NCBI RefSeq assembly: GCF_030272615.1
Contig: NC_081408.1
Location: forward strand, 342,938,254 to 343,002,253
Source of the DNA: Cryptomeria japonica
Taxonomy: Eukaryota > Streptophyta > Pinopsida > Cupressales > Cupressaceae
Length of the DNA: 64,000 bases
Direction of reading: 5' to 3'
Below, one piece after another: positions 23,143 through 34,839 of this stretch. The notes below the pieces were generated by a model, which ran no database searches, was not told the DNA's origin, and saw only the letters and a program-made list of their open reading frames with translations. The stretch's first letter is position 1; each line of letters starts with the position of its first letter. The position numbers were made by a program, and so were the translations under genes.

Positions 23143-24533
23143 TGATGCCCTCCTAAATGGCACAAGGTTAGTAAATGACCAACAACACAAAAAGACACAA
23201 AACCGTCAGTGTTAGTCAATCAAAAACTAATCTAAAAAGGCATACCAAGAGAGACACTAAAAACATGCTAATATATCTAACTAAAGAAGCAAAGATAATG
23301 AGACATCTCCAAATGCCTCTTAGCATGGGCTTGGTTCCTTTCTCCCTTGTTCCTCTCCTCTCCAAGTTCCAAAATAGTGTAGCTCTCAGCAGCGTTTTGC
23401 ACTATGGATGCTTATGGAGGATTGAGATTTGAGTATTTTGCTTCAAATGGGAAATGAAAAACTAAAATATTAGATGCTCTTAAAATGATTGATTTTAACT
23501 GAAATAACAAGATATTAGATTGCCTATGCTAAAATGCTCTCTTAAAATGCCTATAGCCTAAATGCATACAAGTTTTCAGGATCTAGATTATGAAAAAATG
23601 GGCTCTATTTATAGGAAAAATGGAGCAATGGATGGTTGAGATTGAGTAATCTCAACAAGGGTCAGGATTGAATGTTTCCAAATCTATGTAAGGGCTTTCA
23701 ACCCAATCCCAGGATGACAAGTGTCAATGTTAGATAGGTTGAGAGGGGAGGGAATAAACATTAAATGTTTGATATGACCTTGGGAGTTAAAGTCAAGGTT
23801 GGTTGAATGAATAAACTCTTTATTCAAAGAATAAAGCTTTTATCCAATGGATAAACTCTTGTGCAAATGTGAAATGGATGAATATGGTCAAAATAATAAA
23901 TGTTTGGGGGGACAAGTTTGAAATAACCATAAATGGTTATGTAAGAGCCATAAATGGTCATGTAAGAGCCATTAGTGGTTTTGGAAGACTTTGGGGGTTA
24001 ATTTGTTGAACATACAAAGCATTAAATGTTTTTCAAAGACTTTGGAGTCTTTGAGAAGTGACTCCATTTTGCTTAGGAATGTGACAATAATTAGGGGATG
24101 GATTAGGCTAATTAGGAAGGGGTTAGAAGAATCTAGAAGGGGATTAGATTTTGAAAGTGGATTTGGTGGGTGAGGGAAAATAGGATTTTATTTAAAATAA
24201 AAATTCATTTATTCCAATAAATGTGTGCAAGTTGCATTTGTAAGAAAATGCAAGTGGGGTGGGGATAATGATTTAAATAAATGTTTTATTTAATTTATTT
24301 AAAAGAGGAATAGGGGGATTTCATTAAATAAATAGATTTTATTTATTTAATTGATTTGAATTTGATTTAATGAATGAATTAAAATAAATTGAATAATTTA
24401 TTTAATTAATAGAAGAATGTTTGGGGATGAATTAATTAAATATTAATTTAATTAATTGATGGCTAGTGGATTTTTAATCAAATAAATACAAAATATTCAT
24501 TTAATTATAATAGACAGATTTGTGTGACTACAT
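23143..24533 (-). repeat. copy B 3' LTR
   Basis: 1391 bp, TGATGCCCTC to GTGACTACA on the plus strand. It contains a 21-bp tandem repeat around 23925-23985 (ccataaatggt-tatgtaagag units). The LTR promoter TATA box reads TATAAATA on the minus strand at 23606-23613. Confidence 0.95.
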
Positions 24534-24546
24534 TTGCCCCTCTTTG
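24534..24546 (-). other. copy B polypurine tract
   Basis: Minus strand AAAGAGGGGCAAA directly before the 3' LTR. Identical in copies A and C. Confidence 0.9.
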
Positions 24547-24842
24547 AGACGGTGCGGTTTATCGCGTCGTTTCAAAGAAAGAAAAATAGGTGTGAAGAAA
24601 TGCCCCATAAAATGTTAATTTAATGGGTGGTATGCCCCCTCGAGAGATGGGCCGAAAAATTTCAAAAAAATCGGGTGATCTCTCGAAAAAGAATGAAAAT
24701 TGGTAGGGTGGTAGAAGAGAAGAAGTTAGCCATACAGGTGAAAAATAGAAGAAAACGGGGGAAACGTGGAGAAATGGGGGGCTCGGGAAGTTCACAGGGA
24801 CCACGGCGGTGAACGGGGAGAAGTTACGGCGACCATGAAGGG

Positions 24843-24849
24843 TATAAAT
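24843..24849 (+). promoter_or_regulatory. TATA box for the antisense PMD ORF (copy B)
   Basis: GGGTATAAATGGGG on the plus strand lies about 800 bp upstream of the PMD start codon, between the PPT and the AGCGCT array. It is a good plant TATA consensus in the right direction for the antisense ORF and in the wrong direction for Gag-Pol. The region upstream is locally GC-rich. Assignment as a promoter is inference. Confidence 0.5.
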
Positions 24850-25094
24850 GGGGTGAAAGGGGTGAAAACAGGATCATTTGTGACCGCGACCAGTTGAAAA
24901 CGAGAGCTCTGATAGTGACGTTTGGAAGAGCGAGTAGCAGCTACGATGCCGATTCCGATCACTGAGCACAGATTCGAGCGAGTCCGACGGTTCGAGCACC
25001 CAGATGACTACGGACCAGCAGTACGCAAATTTGAAAACTTAATTTTGGTGCATTTTTGATAGGTTTTTAGTTGAGTCCAAGTCAAGTCGGAGCA

Positions 25095-25390
25095 AGAGCG
25101 CTGGAACTGTTGTTTTGGCGCTTTTGCTCCATAAACTAGCACTATTGTGCCGCAATGGCGCTATTGTGCCCTTGTTTGAGCGCTTTTGCTCTACATTAGC
25201 ACTATTGTATGCAAGTTTTAGCGCTATTGATTAAGTAGCGCTATTGATGGGTTAATTGAGCGCTATTGTGTGAAAAGAGCGCTATTGTATAGGGGTTTTA
25301 GCGCTTTTGTAGTTGTAGCGCTATGGTATAGTTGATTGAGCGCTGTTGTTAGGGTTGTAGCGCTATTGTTGGTAAAATAGCGCTTTTGTC
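25095..25390 (+). repeat. AGCGCT-motif array upstream of PMD ORF (copy B)
   Basis: About 11 exact AGCGCT cores in 300 bp, mostly AGCGCTATTG or AGCGCTTTTG, plus near matches (ggcgctattg, gcactattg). Spacing is irregular (about 15-35 bp), so it is not a simple tandem repeat. The sense is the same as the PMD ORF. Confidence 0.88.
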
Positions 25391-25652
25391 TTAAGATAAA
25401 AAGATGCCCCAGTTTGGATGAAGAAAATCTCCTAATGCTAATGATTGATGGATGGCGAGGTGAAGGGGGAGTTGTTTTGAACCATAGCAGTCTGATGAGA
25501 CTTAGGTCATTTGTTAGGGTAAATGCCCGTTGAAGTCTAGGTGGCCATGATTGCTTACCTGGTGAGACCCGAAGATACTTGATCAAAGTATCTGTTGATA
25601 GTCTAGGTTTAAACTTAAGAAAGTTTGAAAATAAAACAACTGATAGTGATTG
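25391..25652 (+). other. leader of PMD ORF (copy B)
   Basis: Non-coding, conserved with copies A and C. It ends in 'catgtgcag' just inside the ORF, a possible 3' splice site. Confidence 0.45.
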
Positions 25653-27644
25653 ATGAATGTCCATGTGCAGGAGGATCTACGTGTGTTGCAGTTACGCGAG
25701 CGCCATCCGGCGACACAAGGGTTGCGGGACCGATTGACCCAGGCAGAGATTGATTATATTGCAGCGACTGGTCTTTATGAGGTGATGCACATGTCCGTGA
25801 TTCGTATGAATCACGGATTGATCACAGCACTGGCAGAGCGGTGGCACAGTGAGACGTGCACCTTTCATTTGGCACAGGGGGAGATGACCGTGACCTTGGA
25901 GGATGTGTGGCGCATCCTATGGATTTTGATTCGAGGAGAGTTGGTCACATATGATAGATCTTGGGGGACTGTGGCAGTGCAGCGGATTTTTGATGAGGAT
26001 GTGTTCATTGATGATGGCTCGATCGCGTGGGAGGATATAGCGGCATTGTATGAGCCACTTCCAGCAGTTTTGTCAGGGATTGTGGGAGGACTGTTGTGTC
26101 CAAACAGGCGGTCACATGGGTTGGCGGTGGGATGGGGACAGGTTATCGAGATGATGATGACCAAGGGGACCCGATTTGCATGGGGGTCGTGCGTGTTGGC
26201 ACACATGTATCAGGAGCTCCATGAGGTAGTGTACCGAGGGAGAGGTTCCTTAGTAGTGGGCATGACGCTGCTACACATTTGGGCTTGGGAGAACCTACCA
26301 GTGAATCGACCGGTGAGTCTGAGATTCCATGCGGTGGATCAGCCGTACATGTTTATGTACAGTGGCATGATGAGTCAGCTCCACTTGGGGAAGTTAGAGT
26401 GGTGGCGACGGGCACTGGATGACCTGGATGCAGTGATATGGCGGCCATACTTGGAGTGCGAGCCATGGGATGATGATGCAGAGGCACTACCTTATGTCTT
26501 CATGACCTGATTCCTCAATTGGAGGACCTCCTATCATGTGGAGAGACAGGTACCTGGGCGAGTGATGAGACAGTTCGGACGACAGCAGGGACTGCCGAGT
26601 GGATCTGGAGAGTATGCTCGAGTTATTCGAGAGAGGTATGCATGGGGTCCAGTGCTACCTTATGATCAGGCACTGGCAGAGTTTCGGACACTACAGGCAA
26701 GGCCATGGGACCTACGACTGAGGGTCGTTGATGTAGGGGTTACAGATGAGTACACGCAGTATCGGGCGGCGCACCCGATCCTACGGATATCGGATCCAGC
26801 AGAGCCGATCCCAGCGTTTGAGGATGAGAGGGGATGAAGACGGAGGAGGGCAGGAGGTTGAGGAGATGGAGGAGGAGGAGGAGGAGGAGATGGAGGAGAT
26901 GGTGGAGGAGGAGATGGAGGAGGGGGTGGAGGTGGAGGAGGATTGGGGATGCGGAGTCAGTGGAGAGGGAGAGGTGGATTGCCTCTACAGATCTCATAGG
27001 GACCACTAATACTGAGAGGAGGCCAGTTGAGTGGGAGGGGGACGGAGAGAGAGATCCCGATGGACAGAGGGGAAGGGACTACTGGAGAGGGTGGTGTAGG
27101 GGAGGCGACTATGGACACCGGGGAGGGAGCCACTGGAGATCCGTGGGATCACATTATAGTGCGCTTGCAGACGTAGATAGAGGATTTGGAGGCAGAGGTG
27201 GCAGCTAGGGATGTACAGCTATTTGCACGGGAGTCAGAGCTGATGGTGGTGCTGTGGGAGAGAGATACTATAGAGAGATTGGCGGAGCTGCAGGAGAGAG
27301 TCCGGGTTGGAGTAGGAGCATAGGGGCCTACAGGGGAGGTGATGAGGGAGATGCGGCGAGCTCAGGCGGAGATAGAGTACTGGCGGGGGTTATATGAGCA
27401 GGTGGTGCCAGTGAGTTAGTGAGCTCTCAGTTATTCGCAGATGCGGTAGGCTAGATCAGAGCGGTCGCAGAAGATGCAGAGCAGTGGAGGTGTGATGGGT
27501 CCTTTGAGGAGGGAGAGATCAGGGTATGTAGGAGGGAGTGGTGGTTCGATGAGGCCTCCACGGAGAGATGGATCAGGTGGTGCAGACAAGAGTGGGGGAG
27601 CAGGGGGAGGTGTTGGGACAACATCTGGCCAGAGTGGCATTTGA
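25653..27644 (+). pseudogene. antisense plant-mobile-domain ORF (copy B)
   Basis: From ATG 25653 a frame of 285 codons is open to TGA 26508-26510. It contains most of a plant mobile domain: LRDRLTQAEIDYIAATGLYEV, HGLITALAERWHSETCTFHL, GEMTVTLEDVWRIL, IRGELVTYD, LLHIWAWENLP and LEWWRRALDDLDAVIWRPY. After the TGA the same frame continues with VPGRVMRQFGRQQGLP and YAWGPVLPYDQA to 26837. A GA-rich acidic stretch follows (26850-26950), then a coiled-coil-like tail ending at 27644 in shifted frames. Copy A has the same TGA, so it was either inherited or is the real end of a shorter protein. Function unknown; PMD proteins are often carried by plant transposons. Confidence 0.82.
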
Positions 27645-30342
27645 GAGAGCATTTTTGCATGCATATATGTATTGTATCATTGTTGATTTTGTGGACTGTA
27701 TCTTGGATGGCTCTTGGTAGCCGATTTTTTAGACTTCATTGTACTCTGATATACGAGATGAGATATATGAAGAGATCCCATATTTTGATGATATGTAGTT
27801 GATTATGTATGGATGTTTATGCAGGATGAGGACTTTATTGCTTAGATGGATATGTGTATATGTATGCATTGATGAGATGTTCCTTATATGCATGTTTGGA
27901 TGATGATACTGACATATGAATGCAAGTTTATATATGTTTTGTTTGATTTTTCATGTAATGTATGTAATGCCTTGATGATGATGTATGCTGATGATGATTT
28001 ATGAACAGGATCTTGGTGTTTCCTATTTTGATATAATAATGAAATGATTTATGTGATGATGTTAATGCAATAGTTGAATGAATGATGTTATGTATGAATA
28101 TGCATCTAGATGTTTGTCAAATGAATGCAATATGGGTAAACAAAATGTAAAGTACAAATGTTTATATGATACTGTGTTTGTAAAATGGATATATAAAATG
28201 GTATGGTACTAATGTTTATAGGATAATGTGTTAAATGAATGCAATATGGATAAACAAAATGTAAAGTACAAATGTTTATATGATAATGTGTTAAATGAAT
28301 GCATATGCATAATGGATATAAAATGTTAAGAACCAATGTTTTGTAAACAAATGGTTTTTATGATTCTAGATGCTTAAATATGATTTAAGTACAAAGGATA
28401 ATGTGATGATACTATAACTTATGTTTTTAATAACTGCACCTTAATGCAATTAAAAAGAGGATAAATGAATGCAATGCGAATGAATCCTAAAATGAGCATA
28501 ATAAGATACTTATTAATGAATGAATGAATGCACTTTTTAACTATAAATGAATGTATGCAATGATAAGGATGATAAAATGATGAGGGATAATCGACACTAT
28601 ATGAATGCCTAGTAAATGATTTAAAAATAATCAGAGACAATTTGATCCCATGAATGAATCCAATTTATTTATGATTAATGCGATGATGCAAATGATTGAT
28701 GAAAACTAAATGTCAAGAAAATGAACTATATGCAAAGTTAAAAATGACATGAATGTTTAATGCAAGATGCAACTAAATGTTTAATGCAAGATGCAACTGA
28801 ATGTGAGGATGATATGATCATGAGGAATGCAAGGTTTGTAAGACTTTGCATGATGCATTGATGATGTATCTTAGTACTCGGTCGTGATTGTATCCAAGAC
28901 CAGTTTTTAATGGTCACTTTTGCATATAAAACCTACATATGAATGAGCGAACGGATGGGTGATATGCAACAGAATGCAATATATAAACATATGAGATGAA
29001 ATGACGATCCATAGTGCTCTACTTTCATCATTGAGCTTTAAAATGTTGGAAGAGAATACAAGCATCTTGACATAATGATTCAAGATGACCTGAGTATTCC
29101 TTTCATGGATTTTATATAGCAAGTTAATACAAACGACTTGATATAAGGGTCAAGTCGACCAGAGTATTGCTTGCAGAACAGACAAGGATTATCTCTATTC
29201 ATGCATGACTTGGATCGTCCTCCTTGATCTTAGGCTGATCATATCGTGAGACAAGTGCTTACCGTACTAAGAGATAAAAACCTTTATCTAGTTTGGATGA
29301 GGTAGGAGGAACCCAAGGAAGAGCATTGTACCTGCAAACAAACAATATATATAGAAAGAATAAAGAATATGGATCCTTGGTAATGGTTCATGCTCATATG
29401 GTCGAGGTATACGCTGTAGTCAGCAAGCCGTAGTGATCTATGACTGTATTTTTGCCTATGATCACATAACTTAGTGAACTTCCCACGTAGACACCTTTAG
29501 TACATGCCCCAGAACTTCATCGAAAATAATGTGCAAACAATACAAAACAATGCTGAAAGATCTCGATATAGAGAAACAAATGATTGGACTCACAAATCAA
29601 CCAAGTATTTGCTAGCTTAACATAATTTTCTTGTCAAAGAAAACGTCACTTTTGTCTTTGTTTTGGTAAGGAAGGATGCATCCTTTTTGAAGACAGTTTT
29701 GAGTGTTGATGTTGATTGTGTGGTCGATTGATAAGTGGTCATTGTGTGAGTATTTTGTCAATGTTTGTCTTGGTATCTGCATGGATGAGTGTGTACAAGG
29801 TGTTGCCATGTTTTTGTGTGATTTTCGATGTTTTCTGATTTTTTTTGGATTTTGTATTGTTTTGAATGTTTTTTGGTATTTTGTTGAGACATTTTCCAAT
29901 GTTTTTGGTATTTTGATGATTGTTTGAATGAAGAACTTAATGAATCATAAGACAATGTAGAATCCACTTCCATCAATAGGTTAAAGGCATTGCCCCCAGT
30001 TTTAGACATGACTATGCAAGAACGAGATGCAAGAGGTACGTAGTACTATCATAATTGTAGAGGAATAACAAGCCATGATTGTGGATGGATGGATGCATGT
30101 ATGAAGTGGATGTGATCGCAACAAGTCTGAAAGACAATAGAGCCATAGCCTTTACGAGTGGTGCCTGTTTGCCAGGTTTTCACCATCGTACTTACCCAAG
30201 GTGCCACCGGAGTGGTTGTTCACCGTTTGGATGCATGATTTTTCTTTACTTTTTTTGAATGTTTTTGTATTTTCTTCAGGACATTTTTTTGAATGTTTTT
30301 GGTATTTTCTGGTATGTAGGGGAGCCTGATGCTCTGTACACC
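27645..30342 (-). other. AT-rich spacer (copy B)
   Basis: About 2.7 kb without a credible gene. At 28120-28310 a unit of about 115 bp containing 'aaatgtaaagtacaaatg' is repeated. Blocks near 29200-29560 are conserved with copies A and C. The rest is ATG/AATG-rich simple sequence. Confidence 0.7.
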
Positions 30343-31542
30343 TTAGGTATAAAACCGTTTAAGGTGCATGTTGTTGATTGGATCTGCAAGCGGTTCTCCT
30401 TCTGATGTAGCCAACTGATATGCCCCAGACCCGAATACAGCAGTGACAACATATGGGCCCAGCCAGTTTGATTCAAACTTGCCCTGATGTTCTCTGTTTG
30501 GTTGATTGCGAGGATTCTCTCGTAGAACAAGATCACCTACCTCAAATGTACGAGGTCTAACTCGGTGATTGTAGCTTCTGCTCATGCGCTGCTGATAGGC
30601 TTTGAGATGGTTGTATGCAGCTTGTCACTTCTCATCAAGTAATTTTAAGTCCTGAAGACGGGACACTCTATATGCTTCGTCATCTATCAGATTATGCAAG
30701 GAAACCCATAATGATGGTATCTCGACCTCAATAGGCAAGATAGCTTCTGCACCATAGACCAATGAATAAGGAGTTGCGCCTGTAGGGGTCCGAATGCTAG
30801 TTCGATATGCCCATAGTGCTGGATTCAATTGAACATGCCAATCATGGCCGACATCATTGACTGTCTTCTTTAGGATTCTTAATATGTTTTTATTGGATGC
30901 TTCGGCCTGACCATTGCCTGGTGGGTAATAGGGAGTGGAAAAGCGGTGTTGGATATGAAATTTCTCACAAAGTTCACGGACATCCTGATTTTTGAAAGGA
31001 AGATCGTTATCTGTGACGATGGACATGGGCACACCATATCGGCAAATGATGTAGTTGAGGATGAATGAGGTGATATGCTTGCCGGTGACTTGGGTAAGTG
31101 GAACAGCCTCGATCCACTTTGTGAAATATTCGGTGGCGGTAATAATGAATTTATGGCCATTGGATGAAGGTGGATGGATTTTACCCACAAGGTCAAGACC
31201 CCATTGACAAAAAGGCCATGGTGTTGTGATTGGTTGTAGTTCCTGGGCTGGTGCGTGTATCAGGTCGCCATGAACTTGGCATTTCTTGCACTTCCTGACA
31301 AAGTAGTAGGAATCCTTTTCCATAGATGGCCAATAGTATCCATTGTGCAGGAGTTTCTTGGCTAATAACGAACCACTTGCATGGGTTCCACAAATCCCTT
31401 CATGTACCTCTTCCAAAGCCTTTGTTATCTCACCTTGTTCCAGACATCGAAGGAGAGTACCATCAAGACCATGTCGGTATAGGGTTTCAGCAATAATGGT
31501 ATATCGAGCAGTTTGGCGAATGAAGGTTTTATGTTGGTTATT
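30343..31542 (-). pseudogene. integrase (copy B)
   Basis: The best-preserved integrase in the window. In the 263-codon block starting at 31416 the zinc ligands are H5, H12, C43 and C46. The catalytic triad D75 (GLDLVG), D136 (TDND) and E172 (GQAEASN) has exactly 35 residues between the last two (DD35E). The C-terminal GPY module (LGPYVVTAVF) ends at HLKRFYT, 30343. Stops at 31543-31545 and 30625-30627 interrupt the frame; the second is also present in copy A, while copy C has CGA there. It would insert the cDNA into the nuclear genome. Confidence 0.93.
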
Positions 31543-31545
31543 CTA

Positions 31546-32631
31546 TTGGTTGGGAGGAAGGGTGGGATCGCGAAGATAGGTATAGAACTCACCGTACCAT
31601 GGGGATTCAAAACCGACAAGGCGACATATCATTTCGGATTTGGGGATATCATAAGCGGGAATCCAAAGCTGTTCTACCAAGAACTCGTAGCGTGTTGAAT
31701 TTTGTGGAAGATCTAGGAGAGATGCGATGGTAGCCATAGCGTCAGCAGCTCGATTCTGATCTCTTGGTATTTGCTCAGAAGTGATAGTAGTAAATGATGT
31801 CTTTAGATTGTCCACCATTTGCTTATATGGCATGAGTTTATCATCTTTGGTCTGATATTCATCCATTGCTTGTCGAATGACTAGTTGTGAGTCACCATAT
31901 ACTTGCAGTTCTTGTAATTTCCATTGTACAGCTAACCTGAGTCATGTGATCAAGGCCTCATACTCTGCTATGTTGTTGGTGCATGGAAATGTGAGCCTAT
32001 AAGACTTCGGGATGCTATCACCTTGAGGTGTGATAAATAGAATGCCTGCCCCCGAGCCATGTCTAGTGTATGACCCATCAAAATATAGTTTCCATGGATG
32101 TGCTGTTGTGATCATGAATATCTCTTCATCTGGAAAATTGGAAATAAGAGGATGATCGCCTGTGAGGGGTGCATCGGCCAACTGATCTACAATAACTTGA
32201 CCTTTGATAGCCTTTCGGTCCACATACTCAATGTCAAATTCACTTAGAATCATCACCCATTTGGCCAAGCAACCTATCAATGCTGCTTTGCTGAGTAAAT
32301 ACTTGAGTGGATAAATCTTTGCAATGAGTTGTACCTTGTGTGTCAATGAATAGTGCCTCAATTTTGTGGCTGCTAAGATTACTGCTAGGCAAGCTCGCTC
32401 AATAGGTGTGTAATTGAGTTCATAGCCCACCAGTGTGCGAGAAATGTAGTATACAACACACTCTTTGCCTTCTGCATTATGTTGTGCCAGTAGTACACCC
32501 AATGCTGTACTTGTTGCTGAGATATAAAGTAACAACGGTCTACTTGGATCTGGTGGCATTAGCAATGGTGGATTCATGAGATAGTCTTTAAGCGTCTGAA
32601 ATGCTTGCTGGCATCGGGCATCCCACTGAAA
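31546..32631 (-). pseudogene. RNase H plus archaeal-type RNase H (copy B)
   Basis: The first unit (32631 to about 32173) has YISATSTALGVLLAQ, lacking the first catalytic Asp. The second (from about 32100) has FDGSYTRHGSGAG with Asp at about 32079, AEYEALIT, and the GDSQLVIRQ block after the TGA stop at 31942-31944. In the Tat lineage the second unit is thought to have taken over catalysis, and the residues here fit that. The stop at 31942 sits where copy A has GGA. Confidence 0.9.
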
Positions 32632-32637
32632 GCAGAT

Positions 32638-33522
32638 GTTCTTGTGTAGCAGATGTGTAAATGGGTGACACTTATCAGCCAATTGTGCAATGAATCTGCG
32701 GATAGATTGGAGTCGTCCTTGTAGTGTCCTTAGCTGACTGATATTCTTTGGAGGTGGCATGTCCATGATTGCTTTAACCTTTGCTGGATCGACCTCAATG
32801 CCTTTGCTTGAGACAATGTATCCTAGAAGCTTCCCGGAGGTTACTCCAAAGACACATTTCTTTGGGTTGAGTCGAACATGGTATTGTTCCAATCTATCAA
32901 AGATTTTATCTAAGATGTAGAGATGTCCTTCTCTGGTGAGTGATTTTGCTAGTAAGTCATCCACATAATCTTCCATCATGGTATGCATCATGTCATGGAA
33001 GATGGTGGTCATTGCTCTTTGATAGGTTGCTCCTGCATTCTTGAGACTGAAAGGCATTACATTCCAGCAATATGTGCCCCATGGACAGGTGAAGGCTATC
33101 TTATGCTGATCTTTTGGTGCGATCTTTATCTAATTGTATCCTGAAAAGCCATACATGAGTGAAAGCATGGCATGTCCTGCTGTCAGATCCACTATGATGT
33201 CGATATTGGGAAGGGGGAAGTCATCCTTAGGACATGCCTTATTTAGATCTCTGAAGTCAGTACAAATGCGGATGCCCCCTTTTGGCTTGCCGATAGGCAC
33301 AATATTGGAGATCCATTCTGCATAATCAATTGGTCTAATGAAACCAACATCTAGGAGTTTCTTGAGTTCTGTTTTGACTAGCACTGCAATTTGAGGATGC
33401 ATCTTACGAAGCTTTTGCTTGACAGGTTTGGCTCCTTCTGCTACGGTGAGGTGATGCATGACTAAATCAGGATCAAGCCCAGGCATGTCTGCATATGACC
33501 ATGCAAAGTTGATCTGACGCTT
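32638..33522 (-). pseudogene. reverse transcriptase (copy B)
   Basis: Contains MPGLDPDL, KGGIRICTDFRDLNKAC, NVMPFSLKNAGATYQRA, YVDD at 32956-32967, and HVRLNPKKCVFG. All catalytic Asp residues are present. Stops at 33523-33525 and 33130-33132 are TAG where copy A has CAG, as expected for C-to-T changes. The frame is otherwise continuous with the upstream linker and with RNase H. Confidence 0.94.
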
Positions 33523-33525
33523 CTA

Positions 33526-34839
33526 GAAGAACTCTATAAATTTAGGTTGTTCCTCTGGAGTGAGAAGAGATGCCAGATGTATGATATGAGGATTTTCAAG
33601 AGTCCCCACATTGTATTCTTTGGTTTCCTCAATGAGAATCGTTGATCGTTCCTGTTGTGTACTATCAGGGAGAATGTCAAACCCTTCATCCTTAGGTGCC
33701 TCAGAGAGGTTTTCACCGTTGGATACGCTCTTTCTTTTTACTTTTGTCGGATCAAATAGTGCCACAGTGTGGTTTTCACTGGAAGATCCATGTTTTAGTG
33801 TTATATTTTTGCAGCTGAAAGGTTTGGCATCCGCCCCAAAGTATGTTGCGCTATTAAGTTCAATGGTGAATCCAGCTTTGTGATCCCCGCTTGGTAGGTT
33901 ATCCCTTAAGTCCAAAAAGTCAATGATAGCCTCATCGTTTTGGAAGAAGTCAAGACATGGAGGATTTGGTTGGTTCCATTCAATGAGTTCAGGGTGGACA
34001 ATGGGCATTACTTTATCGATTAGGTGAAGTGTGTTAGAGGTATCAGTGAGGGTTAAGATGTTATGGTGAAGGTCGTTGATGGTACTTTCCCTGTCAGAAT
34101 CAGGCGTAGGATGAGACGTAGGGTCTGTGGAAGATGTTTCCAGTTCAGGAACCCATGTGGTCTTTATCTGTGCTTCTTCGTAAACAGGGATGTCTTTGCG
34201 TGGTGGAGGTGGTGATGTGTCTTCCTCATCTGAAGTGTTAAGCTGTACTGAATCAAATTCCCACTCATGTGAGTCGGTCTTCGAATCACTTTCCAGTATC
34301 CGATTACTATACCATACTGGGATGTCCTTTGAGTTAAATACTGCAGGTGTGATTGGTTGATGTACCTTTGTAACGATCGGTGCTGCAGGGCGGTTGATGG
34401 GGATCAAGGAATCTGGTATAGGGAGTATTGGTAATATTGACTCAGTGGTTTCTGCTAGAACTGTCGGTGCCATAGATGCTACTGCAGGTTCTGATACAGT
34501 GTTTGTTGATAGTGGTGCTGCTGGTGGGTTTATGGGTTCATTAAATGGCTTTGGTGATGGTTGTGTTGGGGTTGTGAGCCTCAGTGGGGCAATTGGGATG
34601 GTGCTTGAGGGTGCTTTGATTATGAAAGGTGTCCGCTTTGTAGTAGGTGGACAAAATGATTTGCTGGGTTTTCCTTTGAACTTGAGTTTAGGAAAGATCT
34701 CCTTTTCAAAGCCTAGGCCTGTATTACCTTTGGGCTTGAATTCTGGTAGTAGAGGTTCATGTCGTCTTTGTTTGCAATATCCCAAAGCACTTTGACCATC
34801 ATACCCCATTCTTTTCATAATGAGGAGACCTTTGCCATA
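33526..34839 (-). pseudogene. G-patch domain and linker (copy B)
   Basis: G-patch at 34708-34839: YGKGLLIMKRMGYDGQSALG, EPLLP, GLGF. Every glycine of the pattern is kept. It is followed by a Pro/Thr/Ala-rich linker (about 34380-34640), an acidic segment with DSDSE-like runs (about 34180-34290), and a conserved block leading to RT (HKAGFTIELNSATYFGAD, about 33830). This whole stretch is open for over 1.3 kb in frame with the protease. The G-patch may bind nucleic acid or a helicase partner; this is inference from other G-patch proteins. Confidence 0.82.

Noticed and set aside
26834-27208. Arg/Glu-rich overlapping frames in the PMD tail region
   Set aside because: They are generated by a GA-rich low-complexity tract read in several frames. 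Only the frame continuous with the PMD tail is meaningful.
34394-34795. 133-codon plus-strand frame opposite the copy B linker
   Set aside because: It is the complement of the low-complexity Pro/Thr-rich linker. Equivalent shadows occur in copies A and C.
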